Positions 36,615-45,511 are shown, numbered from the stretch's first letter. The stretch is DNA of 64,000 nucleotides from Nitrospirota bacterium (GCA_021810805.1 JAJZHW010000008.1:1-64000); one strand, 5' to 3'. Numbers and translations are program-made. The notes: generated by a model not told the origin, from the sequence alone.

Positions 36615-37936
36615 TGGAGGAGTCCTTTCTGCGGCAACGACTCCTTGAGGCGATTCCCGCGTTCATGGCCAGGGTCGCCCCAGGCGCCCTCCTTCGCACC
36701 CATCTGGCAGAGCACCCGTTACCCTCCTCTTTCAGGCCGGGATCCCTTCTCTCTTTGGGAAAGGCGGCAGGGGCCATGGCCGAAACCCTGGCCGACCTTC
36801 TTTCCATTTCGCCTCGGAACACCCTTTCCATCCTTCCGGAGGGCTATCCAAGGCCCCCAGCCTCCTTTCCGGTGCAGGAAGGGGCACACCCACTTCCCGA
36901 CCCAAGGAGCCTCGAGGCCTTCCACAAGATCCAAGCTTTTATCGCAACGATTCCCAAGGACGACAGCGTGGTCGTTGCCCTCTCCGGCGGAAGCTCGAGC
37001 CTTGTTGCTGCCCCCATTCCCCCGGTGACACTTGAAGACAAGATTCGAGTCACCCGCAGCCTAATGGAAGCGGGAGCTCCCATCGCCACCATCAACGCCT
37101 TGCGGCTTCATCTGTCAAAATTCAAGGGTGGAGGGCTCGCTCAGATGATCTCACCCCACGCCCATCTCACTTTTGTGCTCTCCGATATCCCAGGGGAAGG
37201 AGCCCCCCTCGTTGGATCCTCCCCCATGTGGGCCATCCCGCGAAATGGCCCACAAATCCTCGAAGAGATAAACCTCTTTCTCTCTCCGGAGATGATCCCA
37301 CCAACGGTTCGCCAACTTTTGGAGGCTCTCCCCCCCCAAAATCTCTCCCCAAAGACATTCCCCGAATCGCCTCTTCGAGTTGTGGGATCCTCAGCAAGTC
37401 TCATCGAAGCTTTGACCGATACTCTCATGAAGATATCGGAGATTTCCCCCCTTCCACTTCATTCCCTCACCACCGAGCTTCGTGGGGAGGCCCGAGAGGC
37501 CGGGCGAGTTTTGGCCTCCATCATCTCATGGGGAAGCCAAAGAGCAGAGGCAAGGCATCAGGGAAGTGTCTGGGCGGCCTCAGGGGAAACCACGGTCACA
37601 CTGACAGGTACCCCTTCCGGCAAGGGGGGGCGGACGCTTGAGCTGGCGCTCGCCCTTGCCTTGTCCCTCACACCTGTTCCCGCCCTGGTCCTCTCTCTGG
37701 CTTCCGACGGCTTTGACGGAAACTCCGGTGCCGCCGGAGCGTTGATCCCCACGTCTTTTTTTTCCTCCTCCCGCAGGTGCATCGAAGGAGAGCTGGCGCT
37801 CCGGTCCCACGACTCGGGAGGGTTTCTCGGACGCCATGGACTGACAATGAAGACCGGTCCGTCAGGGACAAACGTCAACGACCTTCTCATGGTCATTGTC
37901 TTCCCTGCCTCCCTCTCTCAAAGGAGCGGCTCATGA
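36614..37936 (+). CDS. Glycerate 2-kinase (GckA/TtuD, DUF4147 family)
   Basis: Predicted to phosphorylate D-glycerate to 2-phosphoglycerate. The 440 residues have a Rossmann-like N-terminal half (LLSLGKAAGAMAETLADLL, VVALSGGSSSLVAAPIPPVTLEDK) and the C-terminal MOFRL domain (GETTVTLTGTPSGKGGRTLELALALAL, SDGFDGNSGAAGALI, TGPSGTNVNDLLM). These are the usual TtuD/GckA signatures. The GTG start overlaps the stop of the YHS gene. The stop overlaps the next gene in ATGA. Confidence 0.88.
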   Translation: MEESFLRQRLLEAIPAFMARVAPGALLRTHLAEHPLPSSFRPGSLLSLGKAAGAMAETLADLLSISPRNTLSILPEGYPRPPASFPVQEGAHPLPDPRSLEAFHKIQAFIATIPKDDSVVVALSGGSSSLVAAPIPPVTLEDKIRVTRSLMEAGAPIATINALRLHLSKFKGGGLAQMISPHAHLTFVLSDIPGEGAPLVGSSPMWAIPRNGPQILEEINLFLSPEMIPPTVRQLLEALPPQNLSPKTFPESPLRVVGSSASLIEALTDTLMKISEISPLPLHSLTTELRGEAREAGRVLASIISWGSQRAEARHQGSVWAASGETTVTLTGTPSGKGGRTLELALALALSLTPVPALVLSLASDGFDGNSGAAGALIPTSFFSSSRRCIEGELALRSHDSGGFLGRHGLTMKTGPSGTNVNDLLMVIVFPASLSQRSGS

Positions 37937-38304
37937 TCTGTTTTTTTGCAAGAGTTCGCCCTTGTCTGGCATCACTCTTTTTCGGGTTCACCCTCGCCCT
38001 GTCTTCCCCCGCCTTCTCCCTTGCGGGGGGGCTCCCAGCTCCCGGAGAGGAGTTTCCTGTCGTCTGGTGGGCGCAAAATCATGTGAAGGCGGCTCTTGAC
38101 ATCTTCCGAAATACGACTTGGAAGACCCTCGGCCACGCCTGCTCTTCCGGGAGACTTTCGACCCCCTCCGCCAATCCTGATTTTCAGATTTTTATCAAGA
38201 ATGAAAAGAGAAGGGAGTTCTGCCGCCGTTACCCCGGACCGACCCATCATCTTCTTCAGGAAGCTCCCTACTTCATGGTCAGACCTCCCGGCGACCAGAA
38301 ATAG
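37933..38304 (+). CDS. Exported protein of unknown function
   Basis: 123 residues: a signal peptide (about residues 8-30, CLASLFFGFTLALSSPAFSLA) and a mature region with cysteines in GHACSSG and EFCRRYPG that could pair, and aromatic VVWWAQNHVKAALDIF. I do not recognise the family. AAAGGAG lies just before the ATG. Its 3' end overlaps the convergent sppA gene by 37 bases. Confidence 0.6.
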   Translation: MICFFARVRPCLASLFFGFTLALSSPAFSLAGGLPAPGEEFPVVWWAQNHVKAALDIFRNTTWKTLGHACSSGRLSTPSANPDFQIFIKNEKRREFCRRYPGPTHHLLQEAPYFMVRPPGDQK

Positions 38305-39293
38305 AGGGGGGTTGGTCCCAAGGAGCGAATCAGACTCGCCAACGCCTCGGCGGAGACCGATCCGACTCCCCCCGTCTCCATTCCCAACAATGAAGGCGCC
38401 CCCCCCTCAGAATCACGATAGGTCACCAATTGGAGCTTTTTGATGCCGAGCTCCTTTCTCAGATGGTGGAGGAGATCCGAGCGGTACCCAATCCGGTCCA
38501 CAAGTCCATGGGCCAAGGCTTGCCGAGCCGTATAGACTCGTCCGTCGGCCAAGGGAATGAGGGTCGCTCGATTCATCTTACGTCCCTTTTCCACCACACC
38601 AAGGAATGTCCCATAGAAATCTTCTACAAGCCCTTCAAAAATCTTTTTGTCTTCAGGAGACATTGCGCGAAAGGGTGATCCCATCTCCTTCTCCGCCCCC
38701 GAGGCCACCGTTCTATCAGTTACGCCCACCTTCTTCATGAGTCCTTCAATTCCGACATTGGCAATCATGACCCCGATGCTTCCCACCACGCTCGTCGGGC
38801 GAGCCCAGACCTCATTGGCACCCATGGCCGTATAATAGGCTCCCGAGGCTCCAAGATCTCCAAAAAACGCATAGACAGGGATCTTCGTTCTTTGCCGGAA
38901 CAGGAGAATGCGGTGGTACAGTCTGTCGGAGGCCGTCACCGATCCCCCGGGGCTGTCGATATCAAGAATAATCGCCCTGACGTGGGGATCCCGACGGGCT
39001 TTTGCCAGCTCCCGGTCAAGAAGGCGGACCTGATCGGTCTTTCCCCCAAGAAACGGAGTTCCCCCCTTCTTCTCCTCATCGCCAATAAATCCCCTGATCG
39101 GCAAGAACACCACCTTCTCAGTCGCCCCATTTGCCGGTCGAAGAGACTTTTCCACCAGCCCCTGGTCAGGGGGAAAGAGATTGACCGTCACGCACCCGGT
39201 TAAGGCAAACAGCGCGGTACTTGCCCAGATCACTCCCGCTACATGTCTCTTCCCTTGACTTTGACTGATCACTCCGACGTCCCTTCCTTTCAT
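38268..39293 (-). CDS. sppA: Lipoprotein signal peptide peptidase SppA (S49 family)
   Basis: The 341-residue protein is the short, single-domain form. A hydrophobic segment ends in a lipobox (LFALTGC, Cys34), so it appears to be a lipoprotein, whereas most SppA proteins have a transmembrane anchor. The S49 catalytic residues are Ser150 in GDLGASGAYYTAMGAN and Lys202 in ASGAEKEMGSPF. It cleaves remnant signal peptides in the membrane. The start is uncertain: ATG 39293 has no clear ribosome-binding site; a GTG at 39272 with AAGGAAGG is an alternative but would keep the lipobox. It follows yajQ by five bases. Confidence 0.88.
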   Translation of the reverse strand: MKGRDVGVISQSQGKRHVAGVIWASTALFALTGCVTVNLFPPDQGLVEKSLRPANGATEKVVFLPIRGFIGDEEKKGGTPFLGGKTDQVRLLDRELAKARRDPHVRAIILDIDSPGGSVTASDRLYHRILLFRQRTKIPVYAFFGDLGASGAYYTAMGANEVWARPTSVVGSIGVMIANVGIEGLMKKVGVTDRTVASGAEKEMGSPFRAMSPEDKKIFEGLVEDFYGTFLGVVEKGRKMNRATLIPLADGRVYTARQALAHGLVDRIGYRSDLLHHLRKELGIKKLQLVTYRDSEGGAPSLLGMETGGVGSVSAEALASLIRSLGPTPLYFWSPGGLTMK

Positions 39294-39298
39294 TGTGT

Positions 39299-39790
39299 CT
39301 AGCGATAGTTTGAGAACTGAAGATCGATCTCGAAGTCCTGACCTTTGAGGCGGGCGATTACAGCCTGGAGATCGTCCCGAGATTTTCCGCTTACACGAAC
39401 CGTGTCTCCCTGGATCTGGGCCTGGACCTTGAGCTTCGAGGCCTTGATCTCCTGAGCCACCTTTTTCGCCACCTCCGGAGTCAGTCCCTGCTTGATGGCG
39501 ATCCGCTGCCGGACCGTTCCCCCCAAGGCCTCTTCAATTTTTTTCTTGTCGAGATTCTTCAGAGGAATTCCCCGACGGATCATCTTGGACTCCAGAACGT
39601 CGATCACGGCGGTCAACTTATGTGCGTCCTTGGCCGACAGAACAAGATCGTCCTTCTCCCACTCAATGCGGGAGGCACTATCTTTTAGATCAAACCGGGT
39701 TCCGATCTCCTTTAAAGCTTGGTCCACCGCATTCTTGGCCTCCTGAAGATCGACCTTCGAGACCACATCAAAAGATGCCTCCGATGCCAT
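39299..39790 (-). CDS. yajQ: YajQ-family nucleotide-binding protein
   Basis: The 163 residues match the YajQ family throughout: SFDVVSKVDLQEAKNAVDQALKEI, KDSASRIEWEKDDLVL, and DTVRVSGKSRDDLQAVIARLKG. Members bind c-di-GMP, tRNA or nucleotides; in Xanthomonas and Pseudomonas they act as c-di-GMP effectors. A diguanylate cyclase is encoded 20 kb away. GGAGGATC lies just before the ATG. sppA follows in the same direction. Confidence 0.93.
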   Translation of the reverse strand: MASEASFDVVSKVDLQEAKNAVDQALKEIGTRFDLKDSASRIEWEKDDLVLSAKDAHKLTAVIDVLESKMIRRGIPLKNLDKKKIEEALGGTVRQRIAIKQGLTPEVAKKVAQEIKASKLKVQAQIQGDTVRVSGKSRDDLQAVIARLKGQDFEIDLQFSNYR

Positions 39791-39815
39791 TGATCCTCCA
39801 TCAACTAGTTTAAAT

Positions 39816-40652
39816 TTAGTCTGTTTTATTAAAGAGAATGACCGACAAGACCCCCATCGTTCCCATAAAGAGACACAGACTAGCGAGATCTGTCACCATC
39901 GAATGGTAATGAACTCCCACTAAAGCCCACCGAAGAAGGTCGACACCATAGGACAATGGGTCGAGACGGGATGCCACAGAGAGCCAACCGGGGAGACGGT
40001 CAAGAGGATAAAGGGCTCCAGAGAGAAAGAACAGGGGGAGAATGACAAAGTTCATCAATACCATGAAACCTTGGCTTGAGGTCATCCTCACACCCAGGAG
40101 GACCCCGACCGAGGTCTGGGTCAGTCCAATGAGAATCATCACAAGAAATGCCAGGATGAGTCTCTCCGGAGAGGGATGGAGATGAAACAGTGGAAACAAA
40201 AGGAGAATGAGACTTCCTTGGACAACCGAATTCGTCGCTCCCCCCAGGATCTTCCCCAAGACCACCGCGGTCCGGGAAAGAGGTGCCACCAAGACCTCTT
40301 TCAAAAATCCGACCTCCCGATCCCAGACAATGGCGACGCCGGCGAAAGATGCCGTAAAGAGAACACTCATCGCAACAACACCCGGAAAGAGAAAGCCCTG
40401 ATATCCCAGACTTCCTCCTGAGCGCATCACCCCCATCGATCCCATGCGAGGCGATAGGCCCCCTCCGAGAATAAAGAGGAACAGAAGTGGCTGGATGAAG
40501 GAGCCAACAAGCCGGATCCTGTCCCGCCACAAACGGATGACATCGCGCTGCCATAGGGTATAAATGCCCATCATGTCGCGCCTAAATGGAGAGGCAAGAA
40601 CAGGAGGGGGGCCACCCAAGAGTGACATCGCCATTTTTGGTTTTTCAGTCAT
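39816..40652 (-). CDS. ABC-2 type exporter permease
   Basis: The 278 residues form about six transmembrane segments in the ABC2 fold, with the family motif in VLLGVRMTSSQGFMVLMNFVILPLFFLSGALYPLDRLPGWL. The permease pairs with the ATPase encoded just upstream (ATGA overlap, 40649-40652), giving a DrrAB-type exporter. The substrate (drug, lipid or polysaccharide) is not predictable. Confidence 0.9.
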   Translation of the reverse strand: MTEKPKMAMSLLGGPPPVLASPFRRDMMGIYTLWQRDVIRLWRDRIRLVGSFIQPLLFLFILGGGLSPRMGSMGVMRSGGSLGYQGFLFPGVVAMSVLFTASFAGVAIVWDREVGFLKEVLVAPLSRTAVVLGKILGGATNSVVQGSLILLLFPLFHLHPSPERLILAFLVMILIGLTQTSVGVLLGVRMTSSQGFMVLMNFVILPLFFLSGALYPLDRLPGWLSVASRLDPLSYGVDLLRWALVGVHYHSMVTDLASLCLFMGTMGVLSVILFNKTD

Positions 40653-41632
40653 TTATGTTTTTCTCCCTCTGTGTCTCCCCCCTTTAGAGCACTTCCGGTA
40701 TGGTGAATGAAGACATCGTCAAGGTTTGGGCGTCTGACCGATGCCTCCCTTATCGGAACAGGGAGCGTCCTCAGCAAATCCCAAGGGGAAAGATCTCCTC
40801 CCGGAGGAAGGGGGAAATAAAGAAGATTCTCCCCTTCGCGACGGATCTGTGAGTCGAGTGCGGGATAGGTTTTCAACAAATATGAGGTGAGGGCCTCCGG
40901 GTTCTCTGTTTCAACGGAGAGCATTTCTGAGGAGAGATCTTTCTTCAATCGGTCAGGAGTCCCCATCGCGACGATCTTCCCCGCGCTCATAATGGCCACT
41001 CGATCCGAGGTATCCGCCTCTTCCAGATAGTGCGTTGTCAGAAAGACGGTCATACCCACCTCTTTTCTGACACGATGAATATACTCCCACACAGATCGTC
41101 GAGAATGTGGGTCGAGTCCAAGGGTGGGTTCATCCAAAATCAATAGGCGAGGAGAATGAAGAAGTCCTCGCGCGATTTCTAGGCGCCTCTTCATTCCCCC
41201 CGAATAAGTTCTTACCAGATCGTGGCGGCGCTCTCCTAGCCCCATCACTCCCAGAAGGAAGTCGCCTCTTCTTTCACGTGTTTTTGAGTCTATTCCGTAT
41301 AACCGTCCATGGAACTCGAGATTTTCCCAGGCGGTGAGACGATCATCGAGGCTGGGGTCCTGGAAGATGATTCCAATTTTTTGGCGAACCTGATGGGGGT
41401 AAGAGACCACATCGAGTCCATCGATGGCAATTGTTCCTCGAGTAGGGGTGAGGAGGGCTACCATCATCTGAATGGTTGTCGTTTTCCCGGCCCCATTGGG
41501 CCCAAGAAAGGAAAAGAATTCCCCTTCCCCGACAGAAAAGGAAATCCCATCCACCGCAATGCGATTCCCGCGTCTTGATTTATAGATTTTTGTGAGGTCT
41601 TTGGCTTCGATCATTTTCATCCGATCGGTCAT
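40649..41632 (-). CDS. ABC transporter ATP-binding protein (DrrA-type)
   Basis: The 327 residues show the full ABC set: Walker A LGPNGAGKTTTIQMM, Q-loop FQDPSLDDRLTAWENL, signature TYSGGMKRRLEIARGLLHSP, Walker B LLILDEPTLGLDP, H-loop LTTHYLEEAD, and a C-terminal extension (RRPNLDDVFIHHTG) typical of DrrA/NodI-type subunits. The ATG at 41632 has no obvious ribosome-binding site; Met4 is an alternative. It ends in an ATGA overlap with the permease. Confidence 0.93.
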   Translation of the reverse strand: MTDRMKMIEAKDLTKIYKSRRGNRIAVDGISFSVGEGEFFSFLGPNGAGKTTTIQMMVALLTPTRGTIAIDGLDVVSYPHQVRQKIGIIFQDPSLDDRLTAWENLEFHGRLYGIDSKTRERRGDFLLGVMGLGERRHDLVRTYSGGMKRRLEIARGLLHSPRLLILDEPTLGLDPHSRRSVWEYIHRVRKEVGMTVFLTTHYLEEADTSDRVAIMSAGKIVAMGTPDRLKKDLSSEMLSVETENPEALTSYLLKTYPALDSQIRREGENLLYFPLPPGGDLSPWDLLRTLPVPIREASVRRPNLDDVFIHHTGSALKGGDTEGEKHK

Positions 41633-41704
41633 GTTTTCTTATTTCTTTCCCTCTTATTCTAACCCCTTCAGGTCCAGCAATTCGAGACGTTCTCTGATTT
41701 TCTC

Positions 41705-41733
41705 AAAAAAAAACGGCAGGATTTCTCCTGCCG
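41705..41733 (-). terminator. Intrinsic terminator of the respiratory operon
   Basis: On the - strand, CGGCAGG pairs with CCTGCCG over a 6-base loop (41714-41733) and is followed by nine Ts (41705-41713). It lies 24 bases past the tetraheme cytochrome stop and upstream of the ABC ATPase gene. Confidence 0.92.
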
Positions 41734-41757
41734 CTCTTTACGCTCTGACCATGGTCC

Positions 41758-42717
41758 TTAATTCGACTGGTCAGCCTTTGGCTCTCCGGGAATGAAGATC
41801 CCTTTATAATTAGTGATCGGGATCGGAATTGGCCTTCCATTATCACGATCAATCGGCAAGAACTTCTGAGGAATGGTAATCACTGAAGGATCATCTAGTC
41901 CAAGCACCCATGTCGTCAATGCCGTCGTTTGAAGATCAGTCAGATGGAAATTTGGCATGATCGTGGGGGGAACCTTAAAGGCCGGAATTCCCGGAGAGAT
42001 CTTACGGGGATTTTTAAAATGCTCCCACTCCCACTCGCGTTCGGAATGAAGTCCGCCCACGTGGTTGAAATCATGGACGTTGTAAAAGCCTAGCTCCGTA
42101 CGGCTTCCGAATCCTGAAAGATCCGGGGCGAGCACCCCATGCAGGTTGAATTGGGTCATCGTATGACAGGACCCGCATCCCTTCTGGACAATGGTCTTCT
42201 TGGCAAGGTTCAAGAAGGGGGTCATCGGCGGATTGATCCCTGGCTTAAAGAGATCCGTATGACACTTAAGGCATGAGGCCTCGGCAAATGCGCCTCTTTT
42301 AGGTTGATAGTTCAACGATACGTTGAAGCCATGGGCATCTGCCACCGTGGTGGAAACTCCCTGTCCATCATGGCACACCGTGCATCCAAACTTTTCAAAG
42401 GGATGCTTCCCGATGTATCCCGCGAGGTCGGGGTGGGTTGTAAAGGGCTCTGGGGCCGTTTTGAAGGCAGGAACCGAGATGCCCATATGACAAGTCATAC
42501 ATCGATCCGGCTTGTTCATGATCGGGTTCCAGATCTGAACCACCGTCAGAGGCGAGGTTGCCAAATCAGGTTTATTGGTGATCTTCGCCAACAGCTGATA
42601 ATAGGACCTTTGATAGGTCATCCATTCAGGATGGGTATCCTTATAGAGCTCATAGAAAAAGACACCGCCCAGAAGGACCGTCGAGATAAAAAAGAGTGCA
42701 TAAATGCGCATTTTCAT
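41758..42717 (-). CDS. Tetraheme membrane-anchored cytochrome c of the bc-type complex
   Basis: The 319 residues begin with one transmembrane segment (IYALFFISTVLLGGVFFYEL) and carry four CxxCH heme sites: CMTCH (73-77), CTVCH (112-116), CLKCH (149-153) and CGSCH (181-185). The region after the fourth heme (GVLAPDLSGFGSRTELGFYNVHDF, ending PTIMPNFHLTDLQTTALTTWVLGL) has the class I cytochrome c1/c-like end with a candidate Met ligand in IMPNFH. It probably takes the place of cytochrome c1/f, accepting electrons from the Rieske protein. It is the last gene of the operon; its ATG overlaps the preceding stop. Confidence 0.88.
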   Translation of the reverse strand: MKMRIYALFFISTVLLGGVFFYELYKDTHPEWMTYQRSYYQLLAKITNKPDLATSPLTVVQIWNPIMNKPDRCMTCHMGISVPAFKTAPEPFTTHPDLAGYIGKHPFEKFGCTVCHDGQGVSTTVADAHGFNVSLNYQPKRGAFAEASCLKCHTDLFKPGINPPMTPFLNLAKKTIVQKGCGSCHTMTQFNLHGVLAPDLSGFGSRTELGFYNVHDFNHVGGLHSEREWEWEHFKNPRKISPGIPAFKVPPTIMPNFHLTDLQTTALTTWVLGLDDPSVITIPQKFLPIDRDNGRPIPIPITNYKGIFIPGEPKADQSN

Positions 42718-42929
42718 TCTTTACGTCCCCTTTCCGTGCTCTGGGCCGACTTGCGGAGGGGGTGCCCCTCAGGATAGAAGGATCCTTCCTGCCACTTCTG
42801 AAACCAGATAACGATGTAGTAGAAGATGGCGGTTCCCACAAAAAGGGTCAGGGAGATACCGATTCGGTAAGGATACCCGAAATATTCCTCAACCCAGGGG
42901 GCATTGAGCAACTGATGAAACTGATCCAT
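42714..42929 (-). CDS. Small membrane subunit of the cytochrome b complex
   Basis: 71 residues with one transmembrane segment (YRIGISLTLFVGTAIFYYIVIWF) and a short cytoplasmic charged tail. AAGGAGG precedes the ATG at 42929. It ends in an ATGA overlap with the tetraheme cytochrome gene and lies between it and the subunit-IV gene, a position filled in b6f complexes by small single-helix subunits. The family is not recognised. The role as a subunit is inferred from position only. Confidence 0.72.
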   Translation of the reverse strand: MDQFHQLLNAPWVEEYFGYPYRIGISLTLFVGTAIFYYIVIWFQKWQEGSFYPEGHPLRKSAQSTERGRKE

Positions 42930-43026
42930 CGAACCTCCTTGCCCGAACATGGCGGACATTTTGACGTGTCGGAGGCAGGGGACCCGAAGGTTCGCCCCTC
43001 CGCAACAGGTCAACGCATTGAGAGTC

Positions 43027-43857
43027 TCAGATATTGATCCAAGGCGTTACGAGTACGTATTTGATATTGAAGAGAAGTCTGAGCACGATCTTCAGCGCCA
43101 CGCCCATCATCGACAAAAAGAAGAACGAGAAGGTGAGGTAGCGCCATAGCCCCATCGCCTTGTACATGGGCTTCCATACTATCATTGGAATAATCGTTCC
43201 CAGTGCAAAGTAGCCGACGAAGATAATGTCCCCGAACAGCTTGCCCACACCTTCGCTCACATGGAACCAGTTAACGAAAATCAGGTGAAGAGGGATAAGT
43301 GTCACCAGTGCAGGATTCATATGCTCGAGGTGATTGCTCCAGGGCCAATACCACTGCCAGTCCAAGCCCCGAAGGTAGGTACCGATAATGATGGTGATCC
43401 ACCAGATCGCAAAGCCGAAGGAGTAGTTAAAGACGGCAAACTTGCGCTCCGAGTAGGTATAGTACCCGACCCCCTTGGGGTTAACGTCAAGGTAAGGGAA
43501 GAGCATAAGCCCCACAATGATCATTCCTGGCAACACCACACCGGCATACCAGGGGTCAAAGTACACCAACAGCTCCTGAAGTCCAAGGAAGTACCAAGGA
43601 GCGCGCATCGGGTTTGGCGTTGTGGAAGGATCGGCCAGCGATCGGAGCGGTGCATGTTCAAACTGAATAAGGACCATGAGTCCCACTGTCACGAGGATGG
43701 CACATATAATCTCGATCATCAAAAGGTTTGGCCAGACGTAGACAGTGTCTTCTGGCTCCTTTTTGACGATGGGTGCCGTCTTTTTCATTAGCTCGACAAG
43801 TCCATAGGACTTTCTCGAGTCGCGGGGAAAAATCTCCCGGGTCACCTTTTCATCCAT
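43027..43857 (-). CDS. Cytochrome b C-terminal domain protein (subunit IV-like)
   Basis: The 276 residues correspond to the C-terminal half of cytochrome b, as in split b6f-type complexes, with about six hydrophobic segments. After TM1 comes NPMRAPWYFLGLQELLVYFDPW, the position of the Qo-site PEWY motif; here the four residues are APWY, so the usual Glu is missing. It forms the quinol-oxidising site with the heme-bearing cytochrome b and the Rieske protein. It is separated from the cytochrome b gene by 84 bases containing two hairpins. Confidence 0.92.
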   Translation of the reverse strand: MDEKVTREIFPRDSRKSYGLVELMKKTAPIVKKEPEDTVYVWPNLLMIEIICAILVTVGLMVLIQFEHAPLRSLADPSTTPNPMRAPWYFLGLQELLVYFDPWYAGVVLPGMIIVGLMLFPYLDVNPKGVGYYTYSERKFAVFNYSFGFAIWWITIIIGTYLRGLDWQWYWPWSNHLEHMNPALVTLIPLHLIFVNWFHVSEGVGKLFGDIIFVGYFALGTIIPMIVWKPMYKAMGLWRYLTFSFFFLSMMGVALKIVLRLLFNIKYVLVTPWINI

Positions 43858-43919
43858 TATTGCCCCACCTCTCCATATAACACTCTCAAAGGCTCATATA
43901 AAAACCATTTACGCCATAA

Positions 43920-43950
43920 GTGCGGCGATCCCCTGCTGAGATCAGAGGGG
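43920..43950 (-). other. Hairpins between the two cytochrome b genes
   Basis: On the - strand, CCCCT-CTGA pairs with TCAG-AGGGG (one bulged base) starting at the cytochrome b stop; it is followed by a CGCC/GGCG hairpin and TAAATGGTTTTTATATG. This could partly terminate transcription or set the stoichiometry of the downstream genes. Confidence 0.4.
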
Positions 43951-44703
43951 ACCGGAGAACCCGTCCTTCCGGATCCGCCAGAAATGGACCGCGAGAAAAA
44001 CAGTTACTACCAGAGGAAGCACCACGCAGTGGAGAACATAGAATCGGATGAGGGCGTTCTGACCCACCACCGTGCCACCCAAGAGCATAAACATGATGTC
44101 GTTTGTCGGCAGGAATCCCAACTGAGGACCCCATGGACCATTCTGGCCAATAAGTGGTGTGTAGGAAGCCATCTTGGCTCCGACCGTCACCGCCCAGTAA
44201 GCCAACTGATCCCATGGAAGGAGATATCCTGTCCATGAGAGAACCAAGGTGTTGACCAGAAGAACGACTCCGACAATCCAGTTGAATTCCCGAGGTGCCT
44301 TGTAGGCTCCGGTCAAAAAAACCCGAGTCATGTGGAGCCAAACGAAGAGAACCATCCCGTGGGCGGCGAACCGATGAAGATCGCGCATCAGGTTTCCCCC
44401 AAAGATCACAAACTGAAGGTCCTTAATGTTCCGATAGGCCAAACCGGTGTAGGGAGTGTAGTAGAACATGAGCCAAATCCCTGTCACTGCCAGAATGATG
44501 AAAAGAAAGAGGGTAATTCCACCCAAACAGAAGGTATACCGCATTCTCAGGGCTGACCGACGAACCTTCACCGGGTGAATATGAAGGAAGACACTGGAAA
44601 AGATTGCATAAGCCCGGTCGAGGTCATTGTCGGGATAGCCATGCCGAAAGACAGATTTGAAGATCTGGGATTCGACGATTTCATTTTTTATTTTCTGAAG
44701 CAT
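43942..44703 (-). CDS. Cytochrome b N-terminal (b6-like) subunit
   Basis: The 253 residues have four core transmembrane helices with the two b-heme ligand pairs: His110 and His124 (14 apart) and His225 and His240 (15 apart). The 15-residue spacing matches cytochrome b6 rather than mitochondrial-type cytochrome b. Cys59 in TFCLGGITL aligns with the Cys of b6 that binds heme ci covalently. It moves electrons across the membrane to reduce or oxidise quinone. GGAAGGGACTTGAGG precedes the ATG. No fused C-terminal domain is present. Confidence 0.95.
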   Translation of the reverse strand: MLQKIKNEIVESQIFKSVFRHGYPDNDLDRAYAIFSSVFLHIHPVKVRRSALRMRYTFCLGGITLFLFIILAVTGIWLMFYYTPYTGLAYRNIKDLQFVIFGGNLMRDLHRFAAHGMVLFVWLHMTRVFLTGAYKAPREFNWIVGVVLLVNTLVLSWTGYLLPWDQLAYWAVTVGAKMASYTPLIGQNGPWGPQLGFLPTNDIMFMLLGGTVVGQNALIRFYVLHCVVLPLVVTVFLAVHFWRIRKDGFSGPL

Positions 44704-44890
44704 ACCTCAAGTCCCTTCCGTTAAAAGGACCACTCCCTGGTGATCTGGATTGATCTGATCACGGGCGGCATTTCCGCCTCGGCTCAAGAGCAGGGGTAAA
44801 GGATCCTCACATGGGCCACAGCGATAAAGGTGAAAAACCGCCTTTACCGATCAACCGGCAACGAGTCTATCGTGTTATGTAAGCTCCCCG
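44704..44890. other. Gap between Rieske and cytochrome b genes
   Basis: 187 bases with no gene. Short hairpins (GGCGG/CCGCC near 44765-44780 and an A/T-rich AAAGG/CCTTT near 44825-44850) lack T-tracts. No separate promoter for cytochrome b stands out. The gap splits an otherwise tightly packed operon. Confidence 0.4.
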
Positions 44891-45511
44891 TCAGCAGAGG
44901 AGACGGTTTGAGGCGCAAGAGGCGCCTGCCGGAGCTGTGTGATCAATATAGAACGGTGATACTTCCTTGACCTTTTCCTTGACCCAGAGGCCCTGAGGCG
45001 TCTGGACGGGATCCGGGTCAAGCCGGATCACTGTGTTGACGATCAGCTCCCCGTCAAGAGGATCTCGGGTAATCTGACCGCGCCAGAGGGTCCGCGGAGC
45101 CGGTCCCCCGCGAACATTGCCATGAGCGTCGTAAATGGAGCCATGGCACGGACAACGGAATCTCTTTTGATCCGGGAACCAGTTGGGCGTGCAACCGAGA
45201 TGGCGGCAAATGGAAATCATGTTGTAGATTCCGCGCATATTTCGCACCACCCAGAAACGTCCTTTAAGCTTCCAACGCTCGTCCACACCCAGTCCATAGA
45301 CCGACACATGGCCAATCTTAAAGACAGTCGGGGGTTCGTAAAGGACGGGAGGGAAGAGATATTTATAGGCAGCAAAGGCCGTGCCCGCCATTGAGGCCCC
45401 CATGAGGGACCATCCTGCCGCTACAAGAAACTTTCTCCGTCCCTTGTCTGCCGGGCTTCCAGCGTCGCCAGCGTCTCCGGGGTGCTGTGTTTGGGCCGAT
45501 AGATTTGTCAT
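44891..45511 (-). CDS. Rieske iron-sulfur protein
   Basis: The 206 residues carry the [2Fe-2S] ligands in CRHLGC (102-107) and CPCHGS (120-125), with the two structural cysteines for the disulfide. The N-terminus has a twin-arginine motif ([13 protein letters not shown]) followed by a hydrophobic segment, so it is probably a Tat substrate anchored in the membrane. The end is Cys-containing ([11 protein letters not shown]), unusual for the family. The start forms an ATGA overlap with the FAD oxidoreductase stop. It passes electrons from quinol to the cytochrome c. Confidence 0.95.
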   Translation of the reverse strand: MTNLSAQTQHPGDAGDAGSPADKGRRKFLVAAGWSLMGASMAGTAFAAYKYLFPPVLYEPPTVFKIGHVSVYGLGVDERWKLKGRFWVVRNMRGIYNMISICRHLGCTPNWFPDQKRFRCPCHGSIYDAHGNVRGGPAPRTLWRGQITRDPLDGELIVNTVIRLDPDPVQTPQGLWVKEKVKEVSPFYIDHTAPAGASCASNRLLC

